A stretch of DNA of 64,000 bases, taken from positions 1 to 64,000 of the IMG/VR virus record IMGVR_UViG_3300042991_000780. One strand, written 5' to 3'. Position numbers and translations under genes: made by a program. This document shows, in pieces, positions 41,974 through 50,279 of the stretch (position 1 is its first letter; each line of letters opens with the position of its first letter). The notes beneath the pieces were generated by a model that made no database searches, had not been told where the DNA came from, and saw nothing but the letters and a program-made list of their open reading frames with translations. This DNA is from a virus.

Positions 41974-43206
41974 TTAGAAGGGTAAATCGTCATAGTTGTC
42001 ATCACCTGAACTTTCCGGTTCTGGTTCGGATTGTGTTGCTGGTTGTGATGATGTCATAACCGATGCATGACTCATATCAACAGCATCATCCTTATAAGTA
42101 CCAACGTTTTGTTCAGTAATATTACTGATTGTAACACGTGGGTATTCTTCATCAATAAGATCAGATGCCTGTTCAAATTCTTCTTCACCATCAGCATCAA
42201 GATTACGCTTGCGTGTATTTGCTGCTTCTTCCAGTTCTGGATTGCCCGGAAATACCCAATGCTTGTTGTTTGCATCGCTATCATCCCAATAAGGATTATT
42301 GCCATTTGCAACCATATCAAGGAATTGATATGCATCAATACCGGGTGCTTTCTTAGGTGGATACACATCTCTCCAAGTTGTGTCATCTTCAAGCCAAGTC
42401 CTAACAACAGCAGGGTCATCATGAAGTTTTGACTTACCACTAAACATAATTGCAGATATTGTCTTGTAAGTTGTGTTCTTCCAAGGCGTATCTGTCATAA
42501 GAATGTTTAAATCAGTACCGTTCTCAGGATGTGAGAAGTCGGCTTGTTGAGTACTCATGTACTGTTCCAAGATTGGAAGTAACTTGTCGAGAGTACCTTG
42601 ATTCTTGAAATTGTGTTTAAATCTCCAGAATTTAACACCGTCTTTCATTTCACCCTTATCGATACCACGAACAATGTAGAATTTTTTTGCTTCCCAAGTG
42701 TTTGCTTCCAAGAAAATTTCCTTATTTTTTTCGAAAATTTTCAATTCATCAGCATTGAGAGATTCTTTCTTCCTACCTTTTAATGCAGGATTCTGTTGTA
42801 CAAGAATTTTCTTTGCTTTGGCACATAACGGACATGGTGCTGGAATCATGATCGGCTGACCATTCGTATCCAAATACGGCTGACCTTTAGTATCCAATTT
42901 CTTTACTTTTGGATCATTGTGTGCCGGACAATAAATAATTGTTCCGTGTTTCTTCTTACCACCAGTAGTGGTTGTAGGAACAACATGGAAGAATGCTTCC
43001 TCAATGTGTTTCTTTCCGGGTTTTGGGGGTAAAATTCTGAAGATTTCTTTGTTGTTGCGGGGAACAAAATACTTAGATAAAATTTCCTCACGTGATTTTC
43101 TTCTCGATGACTGTGCTTGTGATTTTTTTGCGAAGTCAGAGAACATTCTTTTCAAATTTGACAAATCTCCACCTTGTGGGTTTGTCATTTCATTTTGGTT
43201 TTCCAT
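41974..43206 (-). CDS. gp32-like single-stranded DNA-binding protein
   Basis: This 410-residue protein has a basic N-terminus (AQSSRRKSREEILSKYFVPR). A core holds a zinc site made of CPAH and CPLC, as in T4 gp32. A long acidic tail ends DDNYDDLPF, the protein-protein interaction tip typical of SSBs. It coats single-stranded DNA during replication and recombination and would recruit helicase, recombinase and exonuclease encoded next to it. Two promoter signals lie upstream (host-type and late-type) and a terminator follows, consistent with high, independent expression. Confidence 0.85.
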   Translation of the reverse strand: MENQNEMTNPQGGDLSNLKRMFSDFAKKSQAQSSRRKSREEILSKYFVPRNNKEIFRILPPKPGKKHIEEAFFHVVPTTTTGGKKKHGTIIYCPAHNDPKVKKLDTKGQPYLDTNGQPIMIPAPCPLCAKAKKILVQQNPALKGRKKESLNADELKIFEKNKEIFLEANTWEAKKFYIVRGIDKGEMKDGVKFWRFKHNFKNQGTLDKLLPILEQYMSTQQADFSHPENGTDLNILMTDTPWKNTTYKTISAIMFSGKSKLHDDPAVVRTWLEDDTTWRDVYPPKKAPGIDAYQFLDMVANGNNPYWDDSDANNKHWVFPGNPELEEAANTRKRNLDADGEEEFEQASDLIDEEYPRVTISNITEQNVGTYKDDAVDMSHASVMTSSQPATQSEPEPESSGDDNYDDLPF

Positions 43207-43258
43207 TTCAATTAAAATTTCAATAAAATTATTTTTTTCAATTATAAAAATTGCAATA

Positions 43259-43289
43259 CAAAAATACAGTGCATTTTATATAAATACAA
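43259..43289 (-). promoter_or_regulatory. Host-type promoter for the SSB gene
   Basis: On the minus strand TTG (43287-43289) and TATTTTTG (43259-43266) are 20 bases apart, fitting TTG-N19/20-TAnnTTTG. It overlaps the late-type motif at 43279. Confidence 0.6.
43279..43287 (-). promoter_or_regulatory. Late-promoter-like motif
   Basis: The coding-strand TTGTATTTATATAAAATG overlaps the host-type promoter, so the SSB gene may be read both early and late. Confidence 0.55.
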
Positions 43290-43325
43290 GGATTTTTAAA
43301 AATAAACTCAGTGATTTTATCAACA

Positions 43326-44774
43326 TTATGGTTTTAATATACCATCAGAAACTACTGTAAATGAAAGGGTTTGTTTATTTTCATAATAATTTCCGTTTTT
43401 CATTCTTATTTGTAGAAAATAATCTTGAGGTATTAACCATGATGTGTCAAGGGTGAATTCATAACCCTTATTTGTCCTGTCAACAGGGGTAAACGGTATA
43501 ACATCAATCTCATATTTCTTGCCAAGTGTTGTGAATAATCGATATTCAATATCCAAAGGTAAGAAATTATTCTGATTTGCATACAATTCTTTGATTGTTA
43601 ACTTAATCTTTCTGATATTCCCGGCAGTAATATTTTCTTTTTCACCTATTCCCCAGAAATAAAAGAAATAATTATCAAACTCAATCTGATTTGAATTATC
43701 AAAAGTGTAATACTTGTCAGATGATATTAAATAGAACTGACCAGTATATGTTGTTGGTCTACCGTTAATTGTTACATTCCAAGTATCTTCAAATATTATG
43801 GCATCATTAAGTAATTTACCTTCATATATCTCAGAATCAACCTGATAATTAATATAATATACACCCTTTGAAACACCTGTAATATCAGTGATTGTGTCAA
43901 CCAATGTACCTTGATTATCACGTATTTCAACGCTATCAACAGTAATATTAAAGTCTGCTGAGTTGCCAACATTCACATATAGATATAATCTATTTTCTTT
44001 ATCCAAGTAGAAATAGTTTCGATCATCAACAATAGTGTCATCAATTATTGTTTCAATATAAGGTTCATACCAAGTATTTGTATTTTTAGCATGAAATGCG
44101 ACAGATTGTCTATATTCCGTTTTACCGGATTCAATATATTCAGCAAATTTAATTCCTAAACCAAATGAATTACCAGTATATGCTGTTGTTCCAGTATAAT
44201 CATCACCAAATAATCTTTGATTAATATAATCAGTTATATCAATTTCAATATTTTCATTACCCTTTTCAAATGTTTGACCGGATATTATGATTTGAGTTCC
44301 GCCAGTGTATGCACCCTCGTTAGTCCAAGGCGTATTTGTTTTTCTATCAAACCAGTTTGAAGGTGGATCAATAATGTTGTTGCTTACTACATCAACATAA
44401 GGATATACGGTATCATTGAATATAAAATCATATCCACTACCTTCATCCCAATCCTCATCGATATTAAACAGGTCTAATTCGAAACTGCTTGCTCTTTCTA
44501 TATTTACAGAATATGATTTTCTTCCAAGATATTGCGGAGCATAACTAATTGTGTTGGTCATATGCAATACGTGCCTAACAATACGATTAGGGTTAATAAA
44601 CCCATCCTCAATCCTTTTCTTCAATTCACTTAGTTCAACGTCAAAGATAAATCTGCTTGGCTGTTTGTTTAACGTGCCATAAGATATCTCAGTCACTGGA
44701 TTTTGTGAATTGTTGGTAAGGTTGTTGCTTATCAACGTATTGTTTTTTGAAAAGTATGACCTAAAAACTGACAT
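43326..44774 (-). CDS. Structural protein, unknown (DNRLRE-like middle)
   Basis: This 482-residue protein is rich in aromatic residues and beta strands. A middle segment (IEIDITDYINQRLFG, then FGLGIKFAEYIE) resembles DNRLRE-type beta-sandwich domains. A C-terminal part looks like two immunoglobulin-like domains (IRKIKLTIKELY, YFLQIRMKNGNYYENKQT). There is no signal peptide or membrane segment. It stands alone between a late-promoter-like motif and the SSB gene, away from the fibre array. It is likely a virion component such as a neck, whisker or head decoration protein, judged only by composition and late-type promoter. Confidence 0.65.
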   Translation of the reverse strand: MSVFRSYFSKNNTLISNNLTNNSQNPVTEISYGTLNKQPSRFIFDVELSELKKRIEDGFINPNRIVRHVLHMTNTISYAPQYLGRKSYSVNIERASSFELDLFNIDEDWDEGSGYDFIFNDTVYPYVDVVSNNIIDPPSNWFDRKTNTPWTNEGAYTGGTQIIISGQTFEKGNENIEIDITDYINQRLFGDDYTGTTAYTGNSFGLGIKFAEYIESGKTEYRQSVAFHAKNTNTWYEPYIETIIDDTIVDDRNYFYLDKENRLYLYVNVGNSADFNITVDSVEIRDNQGTLVDTITDITGVSKGVYYINYQVDSEIYEGKLLNDAIIFEDTWNVTINGRPTTYTGQFYLISSDKYYTFDNSNQIEFDNYFFYFWGIGEKENITAGNIRKIKLTIKELYANQNNFLPLDIEYRLFTTLGKKYEIDVIPFTPVDRTNKGYEFTLDTSWLIPQDYFLQIRMKNGNYYENKQTLSFTVVSDGILKP

Positions 44775-44786
44775 CTTCTATTTTAA

Positions 44787-44795
44787 TATAAATAC
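44787..44795 (-). promoter_or_regulatory. Late-promoter-like motif
   Basis: The coding-strand GGTATTTATATTAAAATAG lies 13 bases upstream of the ATG at 44774. Confidence 0.58.
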
Positions 44796-44804
44796 CTAAC
44801 AAAC

Positions 44805-44834
44805 AAAAAAGACTACCAGTTCGATAGTCTTTTA
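44805..44834 (-). terminator. Intrinsic terminator
   Basis: On the minus strand AAGACTA pairs with TAGTCTT around TCGAACTGG and a T run follows. It closes the acidic-protein operon (47809 to 44864). Confidence 0.85.
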
Positions 44835-44863
44835 TTGTTAAATTCAATCATTATTTTTTCAGT

Positions 44864-46408
44864 TTACTTCTCAGAACCCTTAAATTGTTTCCAAAGTTCG
44901 AAGTATTCATCTTTTTCGTCATCACTTAAATTATCAAAATCTTTTTGAGAGTATTCCATATACTTATTATGTGCATCTTTGTCTTCATATCCAGTTTCTG
45001 CTGCAGCATAATCAAATTCTTCACCAACATTTTTTGGTTCATACCCAAGAAGGACATCAGTTAATTCATTATCAACAGCCTTGTCATCCATTTTTTCAGC
45101 ATCTGCTGTTTGTACACCCTGTTCAACCTGATCAGCATATGGATCAAATGACATACCATCGTCTTCTTTTAGTTTAATCTTCTTTGATTTACGTTTTTTC
45201 TTTTGTCTGGGATATTTGGCTTTATCGGGTTCAAATTCTTTTCCCATTCCTTCCGGGTAACTGTAACTACTATCTTCACTTTCATTTAAATGTGTTAATC
45301 CAAAATAATCAAAAAACATTGCAACAGCAACTTCTTTAATTCTTGCTTTATATGCTAAAGGTTCTTGAAATTTTCTCATTTCCCAATCCTCAGTATTATC
45401 AACAAATTTCTGTGCAGCAAGAACAATTGCTTTTTTTCTTTCTGATTCATCAGGTAACATATCATATTGTTTTCCAATTGATTTTTCAACACCTGCTGCT
45501 TCAACGTTTTCTTCGAATTTCATTCCTTTTTCTTTCACAAGTTTATTGGCTTCGATCATAACTTCATTGTGAGTCGGAGAATAGTTTGGATTTCTTGGTG
45601 ATTTGTTCTTTGCGACAAGATTATCGTATGCCTGATATATCAAATCCACCTTTTCTTGTGATAATTCACCAGAATCATCATCGTCATCTTCTTCATCAGG
45701 AACATTCTTATCTGATGCTGGTAAAATTTGAACTGGACGACCAGTATTATACCTACTTAATGCACCTGCTTCAGTATCAAAACTATCCCACATTTCTTCA
45801 TTCACAAATTTTTCCAATTCATCTGCTTTTACTCTCACATCTGCATTTGTTGGTTTTTCATCAGCATATTGCTTATGTGTTTGCATTTGTTCAGAACCTG
45901 CCTTGTATGGTATCTTATCGATCAAACCAATAGCATCTTCATATAATGATGTATTTACTGGTTCTTCTTCTTCAACATCAACATATCCATCAACAAGATC
46001 AAACATTTCATTTTCATGCTGTTGATTGAAATTAACAAGTCCATGTTCATCCATTTCAACAGATTCTTCTGTATCTACGGCATCAAATGAAAATGCAAAT
46101 AATTCCACATTACTGATTTCGTGAACACCTTCCTGATCACCTTCCTGACTATCCACTTTGAAAGTAAATGTTACATTATTACCTTCTCTGTCAGTACGAA
46201 CTAATACAACATATGTCTGATCGCCATTAACTTCAACTCTGTTTTCTTCTTCTTTAAGTCTGCCGTTTTTTAAATCATCAAATGCAACATCCAAAACTTT
46301 TTTTGGATTTAGGTTTAATCCAAAATCTTCATTTAATTTAACTTTATTGACCTTCTGAAAAACTTCAACAAGTCTTTCTTTGCTACCTATGTCTTTATAA
46401 ACTTTCAT
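44864..46408 (-). CDS. Acidic protein with GSKERL N-terminal motif, unknown
   Basis: This 514-residue protein is very acidic (runs such as DEEDDDDDSGELS and VDVEEEEP) with a basic patch (RQKKKRKSKKIKLKE) near residue 410. The N-terminus MKVYKDIGSKERLVEVFQKV matches that of the next gene upstream (MKVFHSHGSKERLFEMMKRV). The rest is not similar, so the N-terminal helix looks like a targeting or attachment tag. In T4-like phages internal head proteins carry such N-terminal capsid-targeting sequences. This protein may be packaged or act as scaffold. No catalytic motif is recognised. Confidence 0.65.
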   Translation of the reverse strand: MKVYKDIGSKERLVEVFQKVNKVKLNEDFGLNLNPKKVLDVAFDDLKNGRLKEEENRVEVNGDQTYVVLVRTDREGNNVTFTFKVDSQEGDQEGVHEISNVELFAFSFDAVDTEESVEMDEHGLVNFNQQHENEMFDLVDGYVDVEEEEPVNTSLYEDAIGLIDKIPYKAGSEQMQTHKQYADEKPTNADVRVKADELEKFVNEEMWDSFDTEAGALSRYNTGRPVQILPASDKNVPDEEDDDDDSGELSQEKVDLIYQAYDNLVAKNKSPRNPNYSPTHNEVMIEANKLVKEKGMKFEENVEAAGVEKSIGKQYDMLPDESERKKAIVLAAQKFVDNTEDWEMRKFQEPLAYKARIKEVAVAMFFDYFGLTHLNESEDSSYSYPEGMGKEFEPDKAKYPRQKKKRKSKKIKLKEDDGMSFDPYADQVEQGVQTADAEKMDDKAVDNELTDVLLGYEPKNVGEEFDYAAAETGYEDKDAHNKYMEYSQKDFDNLSDDEKDEYFELWKQFKGSEK

Positions 46409-46420
46409 GTTTTTAATTAT

Positions 46421-46867
46421 TTATTCAAATATTATTGGGTTTTGTTGTCCAAATTCTCTTAACAGTACCCCGGCAAGTGCGTTTGCTTCATTTTCAATTT
46501 CACTGCCAGTATCGTTTGAATCTGGTTTGAGTTTGTTATCTTTTCTTTGTTTGTGATGAACTAATTCATGTGCTAATGTTCTTAAAATATCAGCCAAATT
46601 TCTGTTTACGGCAACAACTCTTAATTCATTGGTTTCCGGTGTGTATTTACCAAATGATTTCATTGTGGTTGCTTCATCAGGGTCTTGTGAAATTTTTAAA
46701 TCCGGCATGTCACCATCTAATTCAAGTTTTTCGTTAGCAAAATCAATAAACTCATTGATAACACTCATCTTTTCTTCCATTGGAAGTAATGATTCATTAA
46801 TGTTATTAACTCTTTTCATCATTTCAAAGAGTCTTTCTTTGCTACCATGTGAATGAAAAACTTTCAT
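46421..46867 (-). CDS. Zinc metallopeptidase (HExxH) with GSKERL tag
   Basis: This 148-residue protein has a classic zinc-peptidase site HELVHHKQ, followed ~20 residues later by a glutamate-rich helix (SEIENEANALAGVLLREFG) that can supply the third ligand, as in small gluzincins of the ImmA/IrrE type. The N-terminal ~22 residues carry the same GSKERL-containing segment as the gene downstream. It lies 12 bases upstream of that gene in a four-gene unit. It may act on head or scaffold proteins or be injected. The protease fold is well supported; the substrate is unknown. Confidence 0.72.
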   Translation of the reverse strand: MKVFHSHGSKERLFEMMKRVNNINESLLPMEEKMSVINEFIDFANEKLELDGDMPDLKISQDPDEATTMKSFGKYTPETNELRVVAVNRNLADILRTLAHELVHHKQRKDNKLKPDSNDTGSEIENEANALAGVLLREFGQQNPIIFE

Positions 46868-46869
46868 TT

Positions 46870-47604
46870 TTAAACCATATCATTAAAACTACTCTGGACA
46901 TCAATTTTAGAAATTTCGGGTAAATCATCGAAATCAGCGACAAATGATCCATCTGGTAATTCTCTGATTCCTTTTTCCATCACATCATCACGTTTTTCGT
47001 TAAACCAATTTCCTTTCCAGAAATCATTTAAATTAAAATAATATGGATATGAAACATTCTTTTTGCTCATAAGTTTCTCAGAATTCGTTGGTTCACGAAC
47101 TTCTTCAACATCGGCATTTAGTTTCGATAATTGACTGTTTAAACTATTAACGCTATCTTCCAATGATTTAAGTTCACCATGAATGCCTTTCATAGCCTCA
47201 ATATTGTGCTTAATAATATCATTCTGAATATCGTTAATTGGTGGTGTTGACATACCAGCACCCATACCCATTGGGTCAGTACTTACTGTTGGGTCTTCTT
47301 CACCACCCACTGGTGGCATTCCACCAGCAGCAGTTTCACCAGTCTCGGCATATTCTGGTACTGGTGCATCTTCCATGCCCATAGGTTGATCGTTAGATGG
47401 TTCAGTTGGTGTTGTTCCACCACCCGGAATCTCAGCGTCTTCTTGTTCTCCCGCCTCATTGGTCAGTACTGGAACATTATCAAATTCCTCACCATCACTA
47501 ACCAATGGACGATATCGTGGCGATTCACCAATCACATAATCGTTACGATATAAAATCCTTCTAAGATGATCCTCGGAAAGATTAGTTTTCTTATCATTTT
47601 TCAT
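46870..47604 (-). CDS. Low-complexity and coiled-coil protein, unknown
   Basis: This 244-residue protein has a disordered Pro/Gly/Glu/Met-rich middle (residues ~55-120, with PVGGEEDPTVSTDPMGMGAG). It then has a coiled coil (IHGELKSLEDSVNSLNSQLSKLNADVEEV) and a C-terminal ~70-residue folded part (YPYYFNLNDFWKGNWF). Two bases separate it from the peptidase gene. It is likely a scaffold, tail or head assembly protein, inferred from composition and neighbours. No family is recognised. Confidence 0.62.
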   Translation of the reverse strand: MKNDKKTNLSEDHLRRILYRNDYVIGESPRYRPLVSDGEEFDNVPVLTNEAGEQEDAEIPGGGTTPTEPSNDQPMGMEDAPVPEYAETGETAAGGMPPVGGEEDPTVSTDPMGMGAGMSTPPINDIQNDIIKHNIEAMKGIHGELKSLEDSVNSLNSQLSKLNADVEEVREPTNSEKLMSKKNVSYPYYFNLNDFWKGNWFNEKRDDVMEKGIRELPDGSFVADFDDLPEISKIDVQSSFNDMV

Positions 47605-47617
47605 TAGACAATAATTA

Positions 47618-47809
47618 TTAATACCACTCTCTTAGTAATTGTTTACCATCTTTGGTAACAAACACACGGTCAATTCTTTCGATCAAACCTTCTCTCTCAT
47701 CAAGAACAACCTTTTTTACTGCTTCTTTTTTTTCCTTCTCTATCAATTCTTCTTCTGTTAAAGGAGTTTCAATAAAATTGTTAAGTGCTTTTTCTACATT
47801 ATTTTCCAT
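47618..47809 (-). CDS. Small charged protein, unknown
   Basis: This 63-residue protein is Glu/Lys-rich and likely helical (LTEEELIEKEKKEAVKKVV) with a short C-terminal beta part (RVFVTKDGKQLLREWY). It is the first gene of the unit ending at 44864. A late-promoter-like motif lies just upstream, which supports a real gene despite its size. No function is recognised. Confidence 0.55.
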   Translation of the reverse strand: MENNVEKALNNFIETPLTEEELIEKEKKEAVKKVVLDEREGLIERIDRVFVTKDGKQLLREWY

Positions 47810-47828
47810 AACATTATATTTTATTTAT

Positions 47829-47837
47829 TATAAATAC
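47829..47837 (-). promoter_or_regulatory. Late-promoter-like motif
   Basis: The coding-strand GAGTATTTATAATAAATAAA lies about 20 bases before the ATG at 47809; it is among the best matches to the consensus. Confidence 0.6.
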
Positions 47838-47855
47838 TCAATAAACATATAAATA

Positions 47856-48641
47856 TCATTTGGATATTGAGAATCTTTTTCTGCTTCCAATACCACCAGT
47901 CTTTCTCTTATTTAAACCAATCCAACCATCATTAAGATATTTCGATAAAAATTCACCTTCTAATCTTATCGCATCATCAACAAAAATATAATCAGTTAAT
48001 TGTTTTCTTATTGGATGTAAGCCAGTGTTTATTGTATGTTTGGTAACTGCATCCGATAAATTCTTATTTCTACTTTTTTGACGAATATCAATATTGCAGG
48101 TTAATCCAACATACACATGATTATCAGGAAATTCATAAGAATAAATACATTTATTAAATCTATCACCAATCGGTTTCATATGTTTACAAATATCATCAAG
48201 CCAATTGTTTTTTAACGCAATATGATAAACATGTTGTGAACCTTTCACAAATTCTGTCTTCGTTGAATATTTCAATGCTTCTTTTTTACAATTTTCAAAA
48301 TTATGCCAATACCCATTTGGTAATTTTTTGTAAGTCATGTGTTGACATATTTCGTCAAGCCATCCATTATACATTGCAGAGTAATATGCGTTTTTATTTT
48401 CCTTTTGAAATTCTTTTCTATGTTTGTAATTTAATGCAAGTAAATGACATTTTTCGAAACTCCATTTGAATTTTATTTCGTATTTAATTTTCATATGCTT
48501 ACACGCATCATCAAGCCAATTATTTTTTCGCAATATCTCATATGCTGTGCATGATCTTCGACAGAATTTTGTTCTTGTATCATATTTTAATGCTTCTTCA
48601 AAACACTTTTCTTTAGTCCAATAATTTCTATTTTTTCTCAT
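47856..48641 (-). CDS. GIY-YIG homing endonuclease with three N-terminal repeats
   Basis: This 261-residue protein has three tandem ~50-residue repeats (residues 1-157), each with a pattern like EEALKYDTRTKF..., a tyrosine, and NNWLDDACKHM. These are DNA-binding repeats seen in phage and plant-type mobile endonucleases. A GIY-YIG nuclease follows (CIYSYEF, HVYVGLT, conserved Arg). It is free-standing, bounded by a terminator/promoter hairpin upstream and a promoter motif downstream. It separates the structural unit from the sugar operon. It is probably a selfish mobile gene. Confidence 0.8.
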   Translation of the reverse strand: MRKNRNYWTKEKCFEEALKYDTRTKFCRRSCTAYEILRKNNWLDDACKHMKIKYEIKFKWSFEKCHLLALNYKHRKEFQKENKNAYYSAMYNGWLDEICQHMTYKKLPNGYWHNFENCKKEALKYSTKTEFVKGSQHVYHIALKNNWLDDICKHMKPIGDRFNKCIYSYEFPDNHVYVGLTCNIDIRQKSRNKNLSDAVTKHTINTGLHPIRKQLTDYIFVDDAIRLEGEFLSKYLNDGWIGLNKRKTGGIGSRKRFSISK

Positions 48642-48644
48642 AAT

Positions 48645-48674
48645 AAAAAATCGTTTAATATAAATACTAAACGA
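48645..48674 (-). terminator. Terminator hairpin whose loop holds a promoter motif
   Basis: On the minus strand TCGTTTA pairs with TAAACGA and six T follow. The ten-base loop is GTATTTATAT, the late-promoter-like motif (48659-48667). It ends the sugar operon and starts the endonuclease gene at 48641. Confidence 0.7.
48659..48667 (-). promoter_or_regulatory. Late-promoter-like motif nested in terminator loop
   Basis: The coding-strand AGTATTTATATTAAACG overlaps the hairpin; the ATG of the GIY-YIG gene lies 17 bases downstream. Confidence 0.5.
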
Positions 48675-48700
48675 CTTGATAAAATCCTTTTAATTTATTA

Positions 48701-49333
48701 TTATTTTAATATCACAACCAGATATCTTTTAAGATGTATAAAATTTGGAAAGATTTTATATTGATTGAGATACATTTGACCGTCCATATCATACATATAA
48801 TGTGCTGAACGTATTGAAATATTTTCTTTTATTTCATTAATATTAAACTTGAAATACTCATACATTTTTAAGTTTACGCCCCATATCTTATTCTCCTTTA
48901 AAACATAGATCATTTCATCCTTAAAATTGTAGGCAACATCAATTTCTTTTGGTAAAACACCCATCAAGTCTTCTATTTCTACGATTTGAAAGAATACCGG
49001 GTCTAAATTAACATATAAATATTTGGGAGCAAAATAAAATTGTGGAACATAATTTACAAAATTTTCAACACCCTTTACATGAGATGTCTTACTTTCCTTA
49101 AAACTGAATTCCCAATATAACTCATTGGTTATAATCTTCTTCTTGAGGATATCAGCATTTAGTATGATCTCATTTCCGGGATTACAATCTTTCATGAATG
49201 ACCAACCAACATATAATGTTGGCAGCGACTTATCGAGTTTATCATACTCAATGGGTTCATTGTAATAATTAATGTACTCCGCTTTAGTGTGATTTACAAG
49301 TTCCTTTTCATGAATGATGTTAGCAATTTTCAT
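48701..49333 (-). CDS. Conserved protein at the end of the sugar operon, unknown
   Basis: This 210-residue protein begins MKIANIIHEKEL and contains NYYNEPIEYDKLDKSLPTLYVGW. It then has strand-rich segments and a hydrophobic, aromatic C-terminus. It overlaps the end of the HldD-like gene by 14 bases, so it is translated with the sugar genes and ended by a terminator. No catalytic motif is seen. Proteins of this type next to heptose genes in phages have no assigned function. It may be involved in the same glycan pathway, but that is only context. Confidence 0.6.
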   Translation of the reverse strand: MKIANIIHEKELVNHTKAEYINYYNEPIEYDKLDKSLPTLYVGWSFMKDCNPGNEIILNADILKKKIITNELYWEFSFKESKTSHVKGVENFVNYVPQFYFAPKYLYVNLDPVFFQIVEIEDLMGVLPKEIDVAYNFKDEMIYVLKENKIWGVNLKMYEYFKFNINEIKENISIRSAHYMYDMDGQMYLNQYKIFPNFIHLKRYLVVILK

Positions 49334-50279
49334 TATTTAGTTTTTTTATATAGTTAGAAACACCTTCTTCCAATTCATAAAATTTCTTATTGTAACCCGT
49401 TAATTTCAATTTAAGCATTTTTGCCTCAGTAAAATACTGATACTTATCTCTTATTTTTTTTGGGATGTCAATATATGAAATATTTTGCATAGTTCCAAGA
49501 CTTTTAAAAACTGCATACACAAGATCATTAAATGTGCGTGCTTTGCCTGTGCCAACATTGTATATACCGGATATTGGTTTATTCTCATAAAGCCAGATAC
49601 ATACATCGACTACATCATCAACATAAATAAAATCTCTTGCCTGTTCGCCATTCTTATAATCTGGACGGTGAGATTTAAATAAATTAACATATAAACTGCC
49701 AAAAAAACCACCATCGGCTTCAAAGCAATCATTTACATATTCATCATTCGCTTTGACTTCAAGATATTTTTGATATACAACTGAAGCCATCTTACCTTTA
49801 TGTGCTTCGCCATAACCATAAACATTGAAAAACTTTAAACCGTACCAACTTTCAGGTTGTTTTTCCTGTGTTTCAACCCAAACATCAAATTGTTGTTTCG
49901 ACCAACCATATGGATTTAATGGTTTTAGTCTGATAATATCTTTTTCATCATCAAAACCATCTTCGCCATCACCATACGTGGCTGCTGAACTTGCATAAAT
50001 CAGTGGTATATTATATTGTGCACATAAATTCCAGATAAATATTGAAGCGTTTACATTAAATTCATCGAAAAGATTTCTGTCCATAACTGTTGTATCGGTT
50101 ATTGCACCAAGATGAAAAATGCAATCAATCTCCTTGGCGTGATTCATAAGCCAAGAAAACATGGAATCAAGTGATTCGCTTTTTGTGTCAAGCGATACAA
50201 CACCAACATATCCACGCCTTGTTAATTCTTTAACAAGATTGCTGCCAATAAAACCTTCACCACCAGTTACTACTATCAT
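49320..50279 (-). CDS. hldD: ADP-L-glycero-D-manno-heptose 6-epimerase (HldD/RfaD)
   Basis: This 319-residue extended SDR enzyme has the NAD site VTGGEGFIGSNLVKEL and the active-site YGWSKQQFD (YxxxK with upstream SSAAT). It has the HldD-specific GYGEAHKGKMASVVY and KSHRPDYKNGEQARDFIYVDDV. The reaction converts ADP-D-glycero- to ADP-L-glycero-D-manno-heptose, the donor for LPS-type heptosyl transfer. It overlaps the adenylyltransferase gene upstream by four bases (ATGA). The identification is strong; its partners in the pathway are its direct neighbours. Confidence 0.9.
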   Translation of the reverse strand: MIVVTGGEGFIGSNLVKELTRRGYVGVVSLDTKSESLDSMFSWLMNHAKEIDCIFHLGAITDTTVMDRNLFDEFNVNASIFIWNLCAQYNIPLIYASSAATYGDGEDGFDDEKDIIRLKPLNPYGWSKQQFDVWVETQEKQPESWYGLKFFNVYGYGEAHKGKMASVVYQKYLEVKANDEYVNDCFEADGGFFGSLYVNLFKSHRPDYKNGEQARDFIYVDDVVDVCIWLYENKPISGIYNVGTGKARTFNDLVYAVFKSLGTMQNISYIDIPKKIRDKYQYFTEAKMLKLKLTGYNKKFYELEEGVSNYIKKLNNENC

